Assembly: GCA_015501595.1 (NCBI GenBank)
Contig: JADNRX010000177.1
Location: 1 to 64,000 of the forward strand
Direction: 5' to 3'
DNA from: Hymenopellis radicata
Lineage: Eukaryota; Basidiomycota; Agaricomycetes; Agaricales; Physalacriaceae
Length of the DNA: 64,000 nt
Both the position numbers and the translations under genes were made by a program. Below are positions 45,441 to 57,163 of the stretch, one piece after another. Numbering within the stretch: the stretch's first letter is position 1; the number at the start of each line of letters is the position of its first letter. The notes under the pieces were generated by a model. It ran no database searches. It was not told the DNA's origin and was given only the letters and a program-made list of their open reading frames with translations.

Positions 45441-46340
45441 TCACTTTCCTTGTAGATTCCTCAATTTATCTCGAGATTGTGAGGGGAGGGGTAATACAGC
45501 CACTATGGGAATCAGGCGGTCTCTACGCAGGATCGGGATTTTCTGGTCAGGAAAATTTAAAGCATGGGTCTTGTCCACCAAGAGGCAGAAGGATCGAGTC
45601 ATAGAAAGGTGAACTGTGTAGGCGAAGGCGGCGTTCCTATCAAGGGCGATGAGATGGTCGTTACACTTAATGGGGTGCAGAATGAGGGAGGGAAACGTGA
45701 AGCAAGCGTGTAAATTCGTCTGCACAAGAGGGAAGTCGCGCAATTCGTGCGACGTCCCGTGAGCGAGAAATTGCTGTCCATCAGGTTGAATAAGGCTCAT
45801 GAATCTTTATTCATACGGAGGTCGTGGCGGTATTGCCTGGGGCAAACTTGTAAGAAATGGAAGGACACAAATTGTCAAGAAAGGATACCTGTTTGAAGAG
45901 GGTGCGGTCGAATGTTCCGCGTTCATGATTGTGGTCAAATAGATCGAGCATAGCGCGTAGGGTTTTTTCCGACGGTACGAGTGCCCATTGACTGCGTCGC
46001 AGAAGGTCAACCATATCGGGATGCACTACAATAGGAATGACGTGAAGACAAGCATGATCCAGACGAATATCTCATGCTTTGCAGACAGAAGGTCTCCGCG
46101 ATGGTAGTCCGCTATCCTTCCGCGTCTTAACCCAAGGCAGTAGTATTGGATTTCGTCGAGCTTGAGGGCAAGAATTCGGCCTGAGTACAGTCTGACACGC
46201 CCAGAAATAAGTCACTCACCGTAACAACATATTTCGCAAAGCTGAACAGTTCCAGCTCATTGCATCCGGGTACAGTCGCTATATCTTTTAGGTCGTCATT
46301 GTTGTGGTCGTGATCAAAGAATGGAACGGTCCCGTGATCT
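45441..46340 (-). CDS. Hypothetical gene, exons only partly resolved
   Basis: Consecutive minus-strand stretches look protein-like. At 46210-46330: VPFFDHDHNNDDLKDIATVP, then NELELFSFAKYVV. At 46030-46190: LDEIQYYCLGLRRGRIADYH and SAKHEIFVWIMLVFTSFLL. At 45890-46026: HPDMVDLLRRSQWALVPSEK and TLRAMLDLFDHNHERGTF. At 45560-45800 the frame is less clear. The parts can be joined with short introns, but the exact junctions and the 3' end are not settled. No family is recognised. Confidence 0.35.
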
Positions 46341-46777
46341 TTTTTTTAAAAAACCCACACGTGATGGTTCAGACTTTAATTGTCAGTTTCAATCAAGTTT
46401 CAATAGACCCTCGCGTTCGGCTTGCATATTGCTAGAAGATGCTCGATATGAGGCGACGGGGAAGGAGTGATCTGATAACAACAGGATCCTCCTTACAACT
46501 TAAGCAAGCGATGGGCTGGTCGCATTCGCACACTTTGTAAGACCCAACCAAGGGCATATTGTAATGATTTCGGTGATTCTTAAATATAAAAACAGGGAGG
46601 ACGGTCTGGTGGAACGGATAATCGACTGAAGAAGGCGGTCCACATTCAACATTCATGCAGAATGGCGCGATCAGGCAGCCTGAATCATGCAGATGCGTAG
46701 TTTCCGCTCTTCACAGAAGGGCAGGAGTGACAATGGGGGGTCCAGGGCGACAAAAATGGACAGATAGTTAAAAACAT

Positions 46778-46859
46778 TGGACGTTCAGGTGATCGAAACC
46801 TGGACCTCAGGCAAGCATCAAGGTGCAAAGCATGCGCGCTACCACTGCGCTAAACGCCC
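46778..46859 (-). tRNA. tRNA-Ala (TGC), probably with a short intron
   Basis: Acceptor 5' strand GGGCGTT pairs with AACGTCC; D arm GCGC AGTGGTA GCGC; anticodon loop TTTGCAC with TGC; T arm CAGGT TTCGATC ACCTG. About 10 extra bases (CTTGATGCTT) sit just after the anticodon loop, where nuclear tRNA introns lie, before the 3' half of the anticodon stem (GCCTG, one mismatch). Discriminator base A. Confidence 0.85.
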
Positions 46860-46966
46860 GTGAAAACCGGCCTCGACGCGATAACACATCGGTTCGGGAA
46901 TAATCTGTGTTAGCGAGGCAATAAATACCCTGCATTGGAGAACGTATGAGGTGCTAAGTCGATCCG

Positions 46967-47671
46967 TCAGTTCCTCCTTAGTAGTAGATTGATGCTGCTC
47001 TTGCCTTCATCCTTTCTCCAGGCGTCTATGGCGTCGACCGCCAATAGGTGTTGTCTATCTTCAATTATGCGCCGTACATCTGAGACGACCTACGACACGC
47101 GTTTATGAGTGAAGGAAGGATCAGAGAAGCGGATTAACGAACATCCTCGAGGTTGCTGATGGTGGTGAGGATATCCTTTCGACATGCGCGTGACTTAACG
47201 ACAAGGTCGCGCGCTTCCGCAATATACTTGAAGACACGACGAAAAGACAGATTACGATAGTGGAGGCGCTGGAGATCCTTCGCCCGTTTTGAGATACTAA
47301 AAAGGACGATCCAGAGATCATTAGCACACTGGGCTACAGCCTTGTGACGACATGAAAACGGACTCGTCCAACCTGCGCTGTCCTTCAGCCTGAAGGATCA
47401 ACATGCCGGTAACATCACCGCTGCGAGCCACTTGCTCGCGAAGCCAACTCTTCGTAGTCTTTGCCTTCTCAAGCGTCTCTTGTAGAACCGCACTAGGCCA
47501 AAATGATGGTATCACAAATGCGTATGTGACGATGCACATGTACATCGGGATCGCTAAGGCAGAGCTGGCTCCAGGGAAGAGAAAGCTGAGAATGCAGATT
47601 AGCTGCTCGTTGCTTGATTTGGTGTCCAGAGACAAACGCCATATCTGGGAGGTTACTAACAGTAAGCTCAT
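46967..47671 (-). CDS. Membrane-associated hypothetical protein, unnamed family, member 1
   Basis: The start at 47671 gives MSLLLVTSQIWRLSLDTKSS, then a hydrophobic stretch (SALAIPMYMCIVTYAFVIP) and the block SFWPSAVLQETLEKAKTTKS, WLREQVARSGDVTG, RRLDESV. After introns: LWIVLFSISKRAKDLQRLHY, RNLSFRRVFKYIAEARDLVV, KSRACRKDILTTISNLEDV and a last exon VRRIIEDRQHLLAVDAIDAW, stop 46967-46969. The same order of blocks occurs in the gene at 54368-54984. One or two membrane helices near the N-terminus are likely, followed by a helical soluble region. I know no name or function for this family. Confidence 0.55.
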
Positions 47672-49622
47672 GATTCGGTCAAGGTCTTATGTTCATTCAG
47701 ATTTGCACAGCTCCATCGAAGGCCGAAGGACACATGGATCTGGCCATGGCCAGACTGGGCACGCAGTCATCGCTGTTCAGACACGGAAAGGGTCGGATAT
47801 TGCACGGCTTCATCGGACACGACAAGAATCCTTGTACGTCGAGCGAGAATTGGCTAATTTTCACTTGCGGACAGCATTGGTAGAATCGCTTTCGCGAATA
47901 ATTAGCACACATTCCTGATCAAGACGATGAAGAGAGACATACGGGACGAAAATTCAGGTGCAGACCTAGGGACAGCTCATTGGTCGACCGGCAATCGACC
48001 GGTCAATTCTGACCAATACCGGGCGTGAACAGTCTCGACAGATCTGGTCATGAACTCAATGCTTGCTTATCCACTTTTATGCCGTCACAAGAATCCCGGA
48101 GTTACGCGAAATAGAGTACGCCACTAGCACGTTACGGACTGCTGTTGAGCTCTAGTCTCGATTATGGTCTGGAGTATCACGTATTAGGATCAGGCGGTAT
48201 GTCGATTGTCGGGGTTACTCCAACACCGAGTGACGAACTGAGAGCAATGAGATGAAGGTCAATGGGACGACAGTGCGAAGAAAGAGCACGAACCCTGACA
48301 TGATACCACCGCCACACTTTCATGATCGATCCAGCATTTTCTCGTAAAACAAATCCAAGTGCTACGCATCAGCCATGAAAATCGTGTCTGTTACTTCTAT
48401 GATTCTAAAAATAGTCAGCGGTCAAACCGTGATCTCTAACAGTGGAGCTGTATATACCTCCCAATCCAATCAGACGTTCACCGCACGCAGCTCATTGGCT
48501 GTCATGCAACCAATCCAACGACGTACTCTGGTGCATCCAATGAGCGGTCCGCTAGGCTCTGGATGGGTATAGGCACGCAGGTACTAGTACAGCTCTAGAC
48601 GCTGTCACAAGAGACAAAAGAAGACGGCGTCGAAACGCGTCCGCTTCCTATTTTGGTGCTCTGCTATGAAATGTTAATTGAACGCGTAGAACTCTGAAAG
48701 TCGACTTTAGGCAAGGTAGCATAATCAGCTGGAAGACATGATGAGCGTTTGGCGATGAAACAAAGTCGTGGACCGTACGGGATGAACACGTGTAGTCAGT
48801 TCAGGTAAGATTTATCGGCGCGTTTACAGACAGAAGGTCCATATTCGATCCTAAACGACGGAATGAAGAGTTTTGCTAGTGGTAGAGGATAAGCGGGCAG
48901 AGTATCGAGAGGGTGTCTGGTGTATTGCACGGTATGACAGCAAGAGTTCGTACCCGTGCCTAATAGTCAGGAAAGAGCGGGAGGAAGGCTAGAGGCCAAA
49001 AAAAAATTGATGTCCATTCTCCGGGGTGGGGCAGAGCTGGCCAGACGAGTTGCATCCATTTTTTGAGGCTGAGGTTTTTTTGTCTGGCTCCTGTCCCAAA
49101 CCTGTTGAGAGGGTTTGTCATGCGTCTGGCGATGAGCCTTGAGTAGTTGGGGAAAATGAGTATATAGCGCCGCTAGGTTTGGTGCGCAGTGACCGACATG
49201 GTGGTTAAGTGAAAGGAGTGATCGGCCACTGTACACGGCAGTCACCGGAACGCGTAGAAACGACTACTCCCGAAGGCTAAAGCCTCATTTCTAACGAACC
49301 TATTAATTCCACTACCTCTGTAGTGGTGTCAATGGAGAGCGAGAAAATGTGTACTCTTATCAGACCAGGAAACGGACTGAGTTGATTGATTGATTCTAAA
49401 ACGAGAAGTAGTAGAGCTAACAGTAATAAGGGTATCAACTAAGTAAATACAACAGCTGGGAGTGCTAAGATAGCATTGCGATAACATTTAGACAAGACAT
49501 TGCCCGACAGTCAAGTAGTACAGATATGAAAAGGCGAGTTGGTTATGACTCTGCCGGAGCGAAGACTGCGTCACTTGATAGGCTGAGCGGTTGAGTGCAT
49601 GCAGTGCGCGTTGAATGCTAGA
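47672..49622. other. Gene-poor interval, about 1.9 kb
   Basis: No coding frame with family features on either strand. A short ORF near 47700-47920 on both strands is an artefact of the same GC-rich stretch. Confidence 0.4.
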
Positions 49623-50837
49623 CTATTCGTGCTTCTTTTCTCCAAACCTCCACGCCGGATTTCCCTCCTTCATAAATGACCACATAACCTCCTCCTTCCA
49701 CCCTCTCTCCTTCCACTCATCAACACGCCCCGGAAACATATCCACGACGCCCTCCAAGGATTTATCATGTGCAATCAGCGTCAGCACATCCGGGTGCGCG
49801 TCCAACCCCGCCAACTTGGCCAAAGTCGCGTTTGCCGGGGTAGTCCTCGTACAAAGAGCGCGACGGCTGTAACAGCGGTGTCGTTCCTTCCAAGTCGAAT
49901 TCCTGTGACATGGATAGACGGGCGGCTTCGAGGATGTGGGAAGGACAAGGCGCGAGAGTGTTGGGGCGTAGATCGCCTACGTGGTGACAGCAGTCGCCTC
50001 CTAGGAGGACAAATGTATGGGGAGTTACGCGGGCGAGGGCTGATATGTGTCCGGGACAGTGCTACGTATGCGTGTGAGGTTGAGTACAAGACAGAGGTGA
50101 AGCGTACCCCAGGCGTGTTGAGGATGTACAAGCTCCCGTCGTGGAAGTAGTCGAGCGCGTCGAGACCCGCGATGTCTATGTCGGGCTGCGCGAAGGATAG
50201 TTTTCTGACGTTACGATTTCTGGAGTGTACTGCGTCAAGCAAAGAACGGTGAGGATGTAGTAGACGCTTACGCGAAATCGCTCTCCATGAGCGTTGAAGA
50301 TGGCTGTGTCGGGTATGTGCGTGTGTCCGTGTCTTCGTGGATGACGAGTTCCGTGGTCAAGGGGAAGGTCGATACGTCGCCTACCATCCGAGGATTTCAG
50401 CGCGGTACAATCTGATCAAGACCACACATCGTTACCGGTGTGATCTACATGATAATGGCTTGTTGCTCGTCAGTTTGGATTTAGACTTGTAGTATTCGGA
50501 CTCACCTCCAGATTACGGCCCTCACAGTGTCCAGAGGCACGCCCCCATCCTTCAGCGTATCCGACACATCTTGGCCTGTAGGAACTGTATAACTGACACC
50601 TAAATCCTTGTAAGCTTCCGGAACGTTCTTCATGTCCTTCCGTATCCCCAAGTCGAACATGGCACATCCCAGGGTAGGGTGCTCGATGAGAAATGCGAAT
50701 ATCGGTCCTTGCTCAATTTCATGTCCGGGAGGGACGGGTGAAAATAGAAGAGAGGCGGGAGCGGTGAATCTACCAGCTTCGATGATGCGTACCGAGACGC
50801 TAGAGTTGCCTGCTAGGAGTTTTGGGAGAGACGTCAT
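49623..50837 (-). CDS. Metallo-beta-lactamase-fold hydrolase (lactonase-like)
   Basis: Predicted di-zinc hydrolase of the group that includes lactonases; cytosolic. The start at 50837 gives MTSLPKLLAGNSSVSVRIIE, then PIFAFLIEHPTLGCAMFDLG and IRKDMKNVPEAY. After an intron comes the metal site SHYHVDHTGN (HxHxDH), then GDVSTFPLTTELVI. Next exon: KLSFAQPDIDIAGLDALDYF with DGSLYILNTPG, then HISALARVTPHTFVLLGGD with CCHH as the next metal-binding segment. The last exon is AKLAGLDAHPDVLTLIAHDK, VVDMFPGRVDEWKERGWKEE and the stop at 49623. The order matches the fungal lactonase-like family. The substrate is unknown. Splicing around 50280-50470 is compact and only partly checked. Confidence 0.82.
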
Positions 50838-51946
50838 TAGCTAGGTGATGGCAAAGGCGAAAGTCGCACCTCTTTTATGAAGTCGAGTGTGTCAGTGCAG
50901 TGACTACACGACAGTCATTTCCCGGCGACCGGGTAATACAGCTAGAGAGAAGGCTATCCGACGTTTAGCGGACTAGTCCTACTGGAACGGCATGAACTTA
51001 CTAAGGGGCTGAGATGAGAGCTGGACTATGACCTCGAGATGGTTGGGGGAGCTTCTGATTACTGAGGAGCACGAGTCGCCCGGATACAAACTGAGCCCAA
51101 GCATCTGTCTGGTCGTGTGAATCATAGAGGGACCTGTCGACGGCGAGAATTTACGGAATAGGTACAAGGTAGCGACACAGAGTACAGCCACTACGCTTTA
51201 ACGGCGAGTTACAGATCGAGTTGAGGCCGAGTATTTGGAGAAGCCGTTGAAGGCGGAGATTGTCGAAGGATCTTGTCACGTACGTGCATTAGGACAAGGG
51301 TAGAAGCTGGAGGAAGACGTGCCAGATTACATGCAAGAGTTTCAGGTGTAGCCAGCAGGCAGAGAAGCATCACAGTGTCGTCAGTTCGACGTCGACATGG
51401 ACAATTGAAAGCATCCGCGGACGCAAATCGGGCAGTGATAAGGTCATCTGACAGGGAAGATGTACCCCAGAATGGTTACTTTTGTTCTTCCAGGTACGGA
51501 AACACAATGTTCGAAGAGCGGGGAGAGAGGTAGGACAATTAAAGGTACTCCGAATTGGGAAGAAGGCGGGTAGAATGCTAGTCAAGATAATTGGGCTTTC
51601 GAGGCGAATTGTTCTATAGCAGAGAGACGTCGCTACCAGGAGGCAGCAACGGTCTGACATTACCAAGACCGAAGATAGGACCTAGGCTAGAACTTGGGCC
51701 GGGCGGTGAAAACCGAAAGAGATTGTTGTGGTCTATTTATACGTCAAGCCTATTGTACGCCGACACTTTTGTCCGAAAACAGTATAAGAGCATGGCGAAT
51801 TCAAAAGGGCCCCATCGAGCTAGTCTCCCATCTTCCGTCCCATTAATTTCTCTGTCTATATCCTTAACGGTGCGTGCATCGTTGTCAACAGCGACGACGA
51901 CAATACTGATCACGACGAGCAGACCTAATACCCCACCATACCCATC
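50838..51946. other. Unresolved interval
   Basis: Several minus-strand frames (50979-51191, 51370-51666) are moderately hydrophobic (MAVLCVATLYLFRKF; VMLLCLLATPETLAC) and could be exons of a small membrane protein, but I could not join them or find a family motif. Nothing is called. Confidence 0.3.
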
Positions 51947-52780
51947 ATGTCCCGCGCACGCTCTGCCACGTTCACCACCTCTATCTGCACCTGGGCCGCT
52001 GCCGTTCAACCTGGCACGCCAGCGCCGCCGACGCCCGCGACGAGCAAGTCTACCTACACGCCTTCATCGGCACATCAGTTCGATCTGACCGCGCTCGGAT
52101 ACACCTCGGTCTTTGTCCATCTACCCACTACGCCCTCTACACCTGACGCACCTACCGATGCATCTCCCTCCAAGCTGGCCTCTGCCTTTTCTTGCTCACG
52201 CGCCCGGTCCAAGAGCATGTCCAACTCTGCATTCAAACGGCCTTCCGGTCCAAGGTGCCGCCTCTCCCGCCAACCCTTATGGATGACATTCTGCTCGCGC
52301 AGTTTAGCGGCGGCGGAAAGCTCGACAAGCACATGGCGCGCGCTGTTGGCCAGGGTGCCGTTGCTGACGGTCAAGGCGCTGTGTGGTGGGACGAAGAGGA
52401 ATACGAGCCGCTCTTGCCGAAAGAGCCTGTGCGCAAGGACAAAAAGCGTAGGCCGGCACCGCTGAACCTTGCCCAGCAGGAGTTCCTTGCGACTGCTTTT
52501 GTCCCTCCACCATCGGCCCCCTTTCCTGCGCCGAAGAAAACTGGCAAGATGAACGTTCGTGCGTTCTTTCCCGCGCAGCTTAGGTATGTTGTTGTCCATT
52601 TTGCCCTCTACCTTGTTGACTGAGAGTCGTTGTAGGTCTGTCGCGTTCATGCCCCCTGGATGCCTCGTCGTCCGTCCAGTCTTTTCCGTTCTTCATGCCA
52701 CTATTATGCCCTGCGACTCTTGCACGTACTTGTATACCCGTTCTCCACCCACTGTATCCATAACTGTATTCCTATTGTAG
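51947..52780 (+). CDS. Hypothetical protein
   Basis: The start at 51947 gives MSRARSATFTTSICTWAAAV, then a Pro/Thr/Ser-rich stretch and QFDLTALGYTSVFVHLPTTP. From about 52190 the coding signal moves to another frame: LLTRPVQEHVQLCIQTAFRS, PPLPPTLMDDILLAQFSGGG, AVWWDEEEYEPLLPKEPVRK and LNLAQQEFLATAFVPPP. An intron (donor near 52583) leads to SVAFMPPGCLVVRPVF and the stop at 52780. No intron explains the frame change near 52150-52190, so a one-base error or break is likely. I do not recognise the family. Confidence 0.45.
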
Positions 52781-53128
52781 CCTTCCTCTAATTACTGTCT
52801 GTATGGTCTGTATGTAGAAAAGTATAAAACAAGACATCGCATGCGACGAATATCTCTGCTGTGGCGACTAGGAGCTCTGTCAATTTCCTGCATTCTGTAG
52901 AGGAACCTGGATACAGAAGTCTCAAGGACGGCTGTGTTGACTTTGGAAGCGTTCATCGGCAAGTACTGACGCGCGTATTATAAGAACCCTCTGGCATAAT
53001 GTAAGATATTCAATAGACCGTCGCCCGCCTGGGCCCTGATTCGTTCGCCTGATTCCTGGGACCTGATTAAATTCCTGGTAGATTCCTGGGTTAAAACTTC
53101 AAAAATGCATGGTACTGTTACACAACCA
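52781..53128. other. Intergenic, no gene seen
   Basis: Only the 3' flank of the hypothetical gene and of the tRNA-Asn gene. Confidence 0.4.
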
Positions 53129-53222
53129 CTGCCCCAGAGAGGCTCGAACTCTCGACCTTCCGATAGTTTTATCATATGGACGAATAACAGTCGGACGCTG
53201 TAACCAACTCAGCCATGGGGCA
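53129..53222 (-). tRNA. tRNA-Asn (GTT) with an intron of about 20 nt
   Basis: Acceptor TGCCCCA pairs with TGGGGCA; D arm GCTG AGTTGGTTA CAGC; anticodon stem TCCGA with loop CTGTTAT (anticodon GTT), an AT-rich intron of about 20 nt after the loop, and TCGGA as the 3' half of the stem; T arm GAGAG TTCGAGC CTCTC. Confidence 0.88.
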
Positions 53223-54367
53223 CGTGGCCTTAGATCGCGTCGTCCCCTCATCTCTCTTGCGCTTTGCGTGAGGCAAATCCAAGGTAAATTCTGCCTATGA
53301 GGTACGCATTTTACTGATACTATCAGTCCACCAGCGGAGCGGATGATCCATGATTTGACTGCCCAAGCACCTGTTAGTCGTGAAGCTGAAACTATATCTA
53401 CTGTTGGTTCGCGATTCTGCATTGGCATGCTGGCGAACCACCTGTGCAGCGATTGTTAAGAAGATGCTTTTACCAGGGTCTTCATCCAATGAGACGCAAT
53501 TCCGTCCGGCGTCGAATGTCATCATCGTCGGTTGTCCCTTGCGTCCATCCGACCTCTTCCTTGAAGCCTTCATCAACGGCTCCAATCACTGCGATACGCC
53601 GACCCATCTTCTAACTGCCACAGAAAATGCTATAGATGATGTTACCACTAGGATGTGTGGTCGCTCAACAAAAACACTCCGCATCGATGCTAGAATGCTC
53701 GGTTGTTCTCATTTCTGTGGCCGTCCAGGCTGCCCCCGCTCTCTCCGTCGAAAAGAAGTTTTCAGGGTTGTAAGTCCGAGAGGTACCGAAGGACAGTTGG
53801 CACTTCTGATCTTCGTCGCAGCTCGCTAGTGGCGTCCCCAGAAGACAACCTACCTAAAGCATTCACTACCCGTTGCGCTCATGGAGATTCGCGGCTCGTA
53901 TTGATCTCTCGCATGTTCTCTCATGTCCTCATGACAGCTATGACACCGGTGCGCTCTCTCGTTCTCCTATGAGATTCCCTTTAATCAAATCAGCATCTCA
54001 GTCGCGGCGTGAATTGCAGTGCAAGACTATTTATTGCCTTGTATAATTTCATGGTACTTACAGCACCAGGAACGACGTGTCAATATGCGATTGTTCCGCC
54101 GTCCTCAATGGCTGATTGGCCATCGACGTCTGAATAGCGGACTCCGCAGGGCCGGTCGAACCTAATAAAACTTCGCCTAGGATAGGTCATAACGCGAACG
54201 GGCCGTCTCGCAGGCACAACGTCAGTTCGAATTTCGAATGTATACAGTACGTTTACTCCGACTCCGCCTTTCCTGTTTTTTTGCCTCCGTTTGCCACAAT
54301 AGATAGGTATCAGCTCCAGTTCATCCATAAAGGCTCGTTTGTCTATTTTTTCTTTCAGAAAACTCAC
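53223..54367. other. Intergenic with uncalled open frames
   Basis: Frames on both strands overlap at 53295-53830. The minus-strand frame has DEDPGKSIFLTIAAQVVRQH, faintly like a P-loop region, but with nothing around it. No gene is called. Confidence 0.35.
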
Positions 54368-54984
54368 ATGTCTCTCTCGCAGGACCCTCCCGCCGGATTC
54401 GACTTGAAGGCTCAGCTTGTAGCCTACTTGATCGGTTTGGCTACCTCAAATCCAACGACGGGTGCTATAGCGGCAGTTGTTTTCTATGTGGTATCCGCTA
54501 TCACCCTCCTCATCGTTCCCCTCATTTGGCCGGGAAGCATTCTCTCGCAGACACGGCGTACCATAAACGACACCCGCGACTGGCTCGAAGACCATGCTCG
54601 GCGTCGAGCAAACGGACCCGTGTACCGCATCTGCGCGTCAGGTCATTTCGCGTTAGATGAGTCCGTTGCATTGTTGTTCCTTGGGGAATGCTTTGACTAA
54701 ACGCGGAATTGCTTCGTAGAATCCATGACCGTGTCCATGATCTCGAGTCACTCCATCGACGCCGGCTCCGTCCGTTATACATTTTCCACTATGCATTGGG
54801 TGCATACAGCCTCTCTCGTGCATCGCATGCTTGTATGAGAGAGGCCGAGGCTTTGAGAATCGCTCTGAAGAACGAAGTACGTCTCAACGTGCACCCCAAG
54901 GATGACTGTTTCATGTCTTTCACAGATAAGGGGATTGGATTCCTCTTCAGCACGTCCGTCCTCTGCAGCTACAGGTACAAATGA
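54368..54984 (+). CDS. Membrane-associated hypothetical protein, unnamed family, member 2
   Basis: The start at 54368 gives MSLSQDPPAGFDLKAQLVAY, then a hydrophobic segment (AIAAVVFYVVSAITLLIVPL) directly before the family block IWPGSILSQTRRTINDTRDW, LEDHARRRANGP, SGHFALDESVA. After an intron with its acceptor near 54720: RIHDRVHDLESLHRRRLRPL, YIFHYALGAYSLSRASHACM, REAEALRIALKNEV, with the end at or before 54984. It aligns in order with the gene at 46967-47671 (WP..L..T......T..WL; LDESV; L..LH.R.L; SRAC). It shares no recognised domain. The splice between the two exons is inferred. Confidence 0.55.
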
Positions 54985-55411
54985 TAGTTGATATCGTGAT
55001 TCGAGTGCTTCCACTATACAGTTGACTAAAACAGTAAATGCTCCACCTTGTCCTTGTTGTCCAGCCCCTCGTGGCGCGCCACGCCACGAACTATACCCAA
55101 GGGACTTTTAGTTGCATACCTTTTTCTCCCTTCTGTGTAGCCTTCTTGACTCCTAGAATCTTGGTCTCTCCTACCGGTGCATGAATCCACCGCTTGGTAG
55201 CCATCTCAAAGCCTCTTCATCGATGCAGTAAGCAAGATTCCTTGCATAGCGGTCAATTCCGACCTTCAGCGGCTTAGATTGTGTCGTTGAAAGCGTCGAC
55301 ACGATTGAACCGCATTAAGTGCGATTGATCGGCTATCTCGGATATGTTGACCACCGCGTGTTATCAAACAGGGTTGCTTCTTGCGTTCATGTACTTGACT
55401 GGCGACTCGTA
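54985..55411. other. Intergenic, no gene seen
   Basis: No coding signal; upstream flank of the PP2C-like gene. Confidence 0.4.
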
Positions 55412-56811
55412 ATGTCGCGGTTTAATTTCAGCTTCTCGCGCTTACAATACCTCCTACCGGCATATGCAATCTCTGTTTCCCCTTTCAAGGTTCCCTACGT
55501 TTCTACGAATGGCGAGTCGCCTCCTTCATATGCGCAAACTCAAGTGACAGCTTCTTATAGAGAAATCTGACGTCGTGTGGGAGAACATTTCCTATTTGAA
55601 CGTGGAGCATGGAATGGCGCGCTTCGATTATCACACGATTGCAAAGTTGGCCTTTGAACTTTTTGGTTCAAGCCTCTTATTGATTTTTGCTTCCAGGGAC
55701 CCCATTTCACGGCATCACATTGGTGCTATATCAGTACATGAAAACGGCTACACGGTATCGATATATTGCCTTTTAGAGAACCACTACGGACATCACGCGA
55801 CTCAATGGGTTGACTCGCGGTTTGGGAACTCGTTCAGCGAACGGTGGCGTAATCGCATGTCAACAGTGCCTGAACTACACGCGTCCGCCGCGACGCGAGT
55901 AGCAGAGGAAGTTCTTAAACCAGAGAGTCTATATCCATCCGCAGGAGAGATAGAAGGGCTAGTGAAGGACATTTTCTTAGACATTGACGACGAGCTCGTT
56001 AGCCTGAGCGCCTATGCCCTTTCTGCAATGTGGACAAGCACGCAGATAAGTGGGAGGCAAAGGCAAAGGCAGAAGATGAGACTCTTTCCACGCCGCCCGA
56101 AGTTTCGGCAGCTCTGTCTGGATCATCGCTCCTGGCTGTCATATGGGACTCGACGACGCATTTGGCGCACATCGCTAATACAGGGAACGCGGGTGCCATA
56201 TTCGCTCGAAGGAGAACGTCTGGCACTGGAACATCTTGCGAGTATGATGTCGAGGTTCTCGCACCATTACCACGGCCTGACGATATCTTACGGGTCGAAA
56301 GGTCGGGAGAAAGATGTGGTTGACGTATCTGGGCGGCTGTGGGGGTACGGTACCACTCCGAGTGTTTGGCATGGCACCATGGAAGTGGACGAACGAGATC
56401 CGTAAAATGGTTGGCTGGACCGGAGATTCTCACTTCGCGACCAACGTTCAGACCCCTCCCTACCTCACTGCTGAGCCTGTCACCGCAAGTGTCAGAGCAG
56501 AGGAAGGTGACGTCCTGATTGTAGCGTCATCAAACATCTTCCCATCCTCTCTGTCTCCGAAGGAGAGATTCGATCTCGTCAATAAATGTCTCACTGACCC
56601 GACGCCACCTGTGACGAAGCAGGCGAAGAAGAAGCAAAAGAAGACAGGTCATTGGGCACCACCAGACCATTGGTACTGCTCCTCCCAAGGCGTCTTCAAT
56701 AAACTGGCGTCGCATGAATATGGAACTCAGAATGAAGATGGGCTGTATGAAGAGCGGAATGTCGCACGTCGGGTGATGGAGTCCCTAGGCTGGACTGGGA
56801 TGGGCAATTAG
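55412..56811 (+). CDS. PP2C-like protein, probably a pseudophosphatase (copy A)
   Basis: PP2C phosphatases are Mg/Mn-dependent Ser/Thr phosphatases. Here the order of blocks fits the family but the metal-binding residues do not. After an N-terminal part with ISYLNVEHGMARFDYHTIAK come ENHYGHHATQWVDSRF where DGHGG is expected, EEVLKPESLYPSAGEIEGLV, DIDDELV, GSSLLAVIWDSTTHLAHIAN, TGNAGAIFARRR in place of GDSRAVL, then LRVFGMAPWKWTNEIRKMVG and TPPYLTAEPVTASVRAEEGD. The C-terminus is VARRVMESLGWTGMGN, stop 56809-56811. Several exon joins change frame, notably near 55567, 56030 and 56290; some are introns and some may be one-base errors. The tandem copy B follows directly. Confidence 0.65.
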
Positions 56812-57163
56812 TGAAGGAGATGGAGGACGGTGACGCGGTTTCAATGATAGTCTTAGCATTTGGAAAATAGGTTGCCTTGTAAAAAAGAGGCCCGCCGTAG
56901 ATCTTGTAGTGCGTTTCGCAGGAATTAGTGAGGCCATTCGGCTGGCGAGACGGTGGGGCTGCACGCCCAACGTCAGTCAATCTATAGATGACCCGCTGCT
57001 ACAGGCAGCAGTAAAAGGCTGCTCGGCGATTGTTCTGATATATGACCACGTCACGCGACTAGTGTATGTTGCGAATAGTGGTAGTGACACGGGGGTTATT
57101 CTGGCGAGACCACGCGATTCTGGGCAGCAGCGCGTCTACGATGTTGAAGTGCTTGCGCGTCGA

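Noticed and set aside
48967..49245. 92-codon open frame on the minus strand
   Set aside because: Low-complexity Pro/Lys/Gln content with no neighbours or splice partners; it fits a chance frame.
53295..53830. Minus-strand frame with DPGKSIFLTIA, considered as a NACHT/P-loop fragment
   Set aside because: The P-loop lacks the usual GxxGxGKS form and no other NACHT landmarks are nearby; the opposite strand is equally open.
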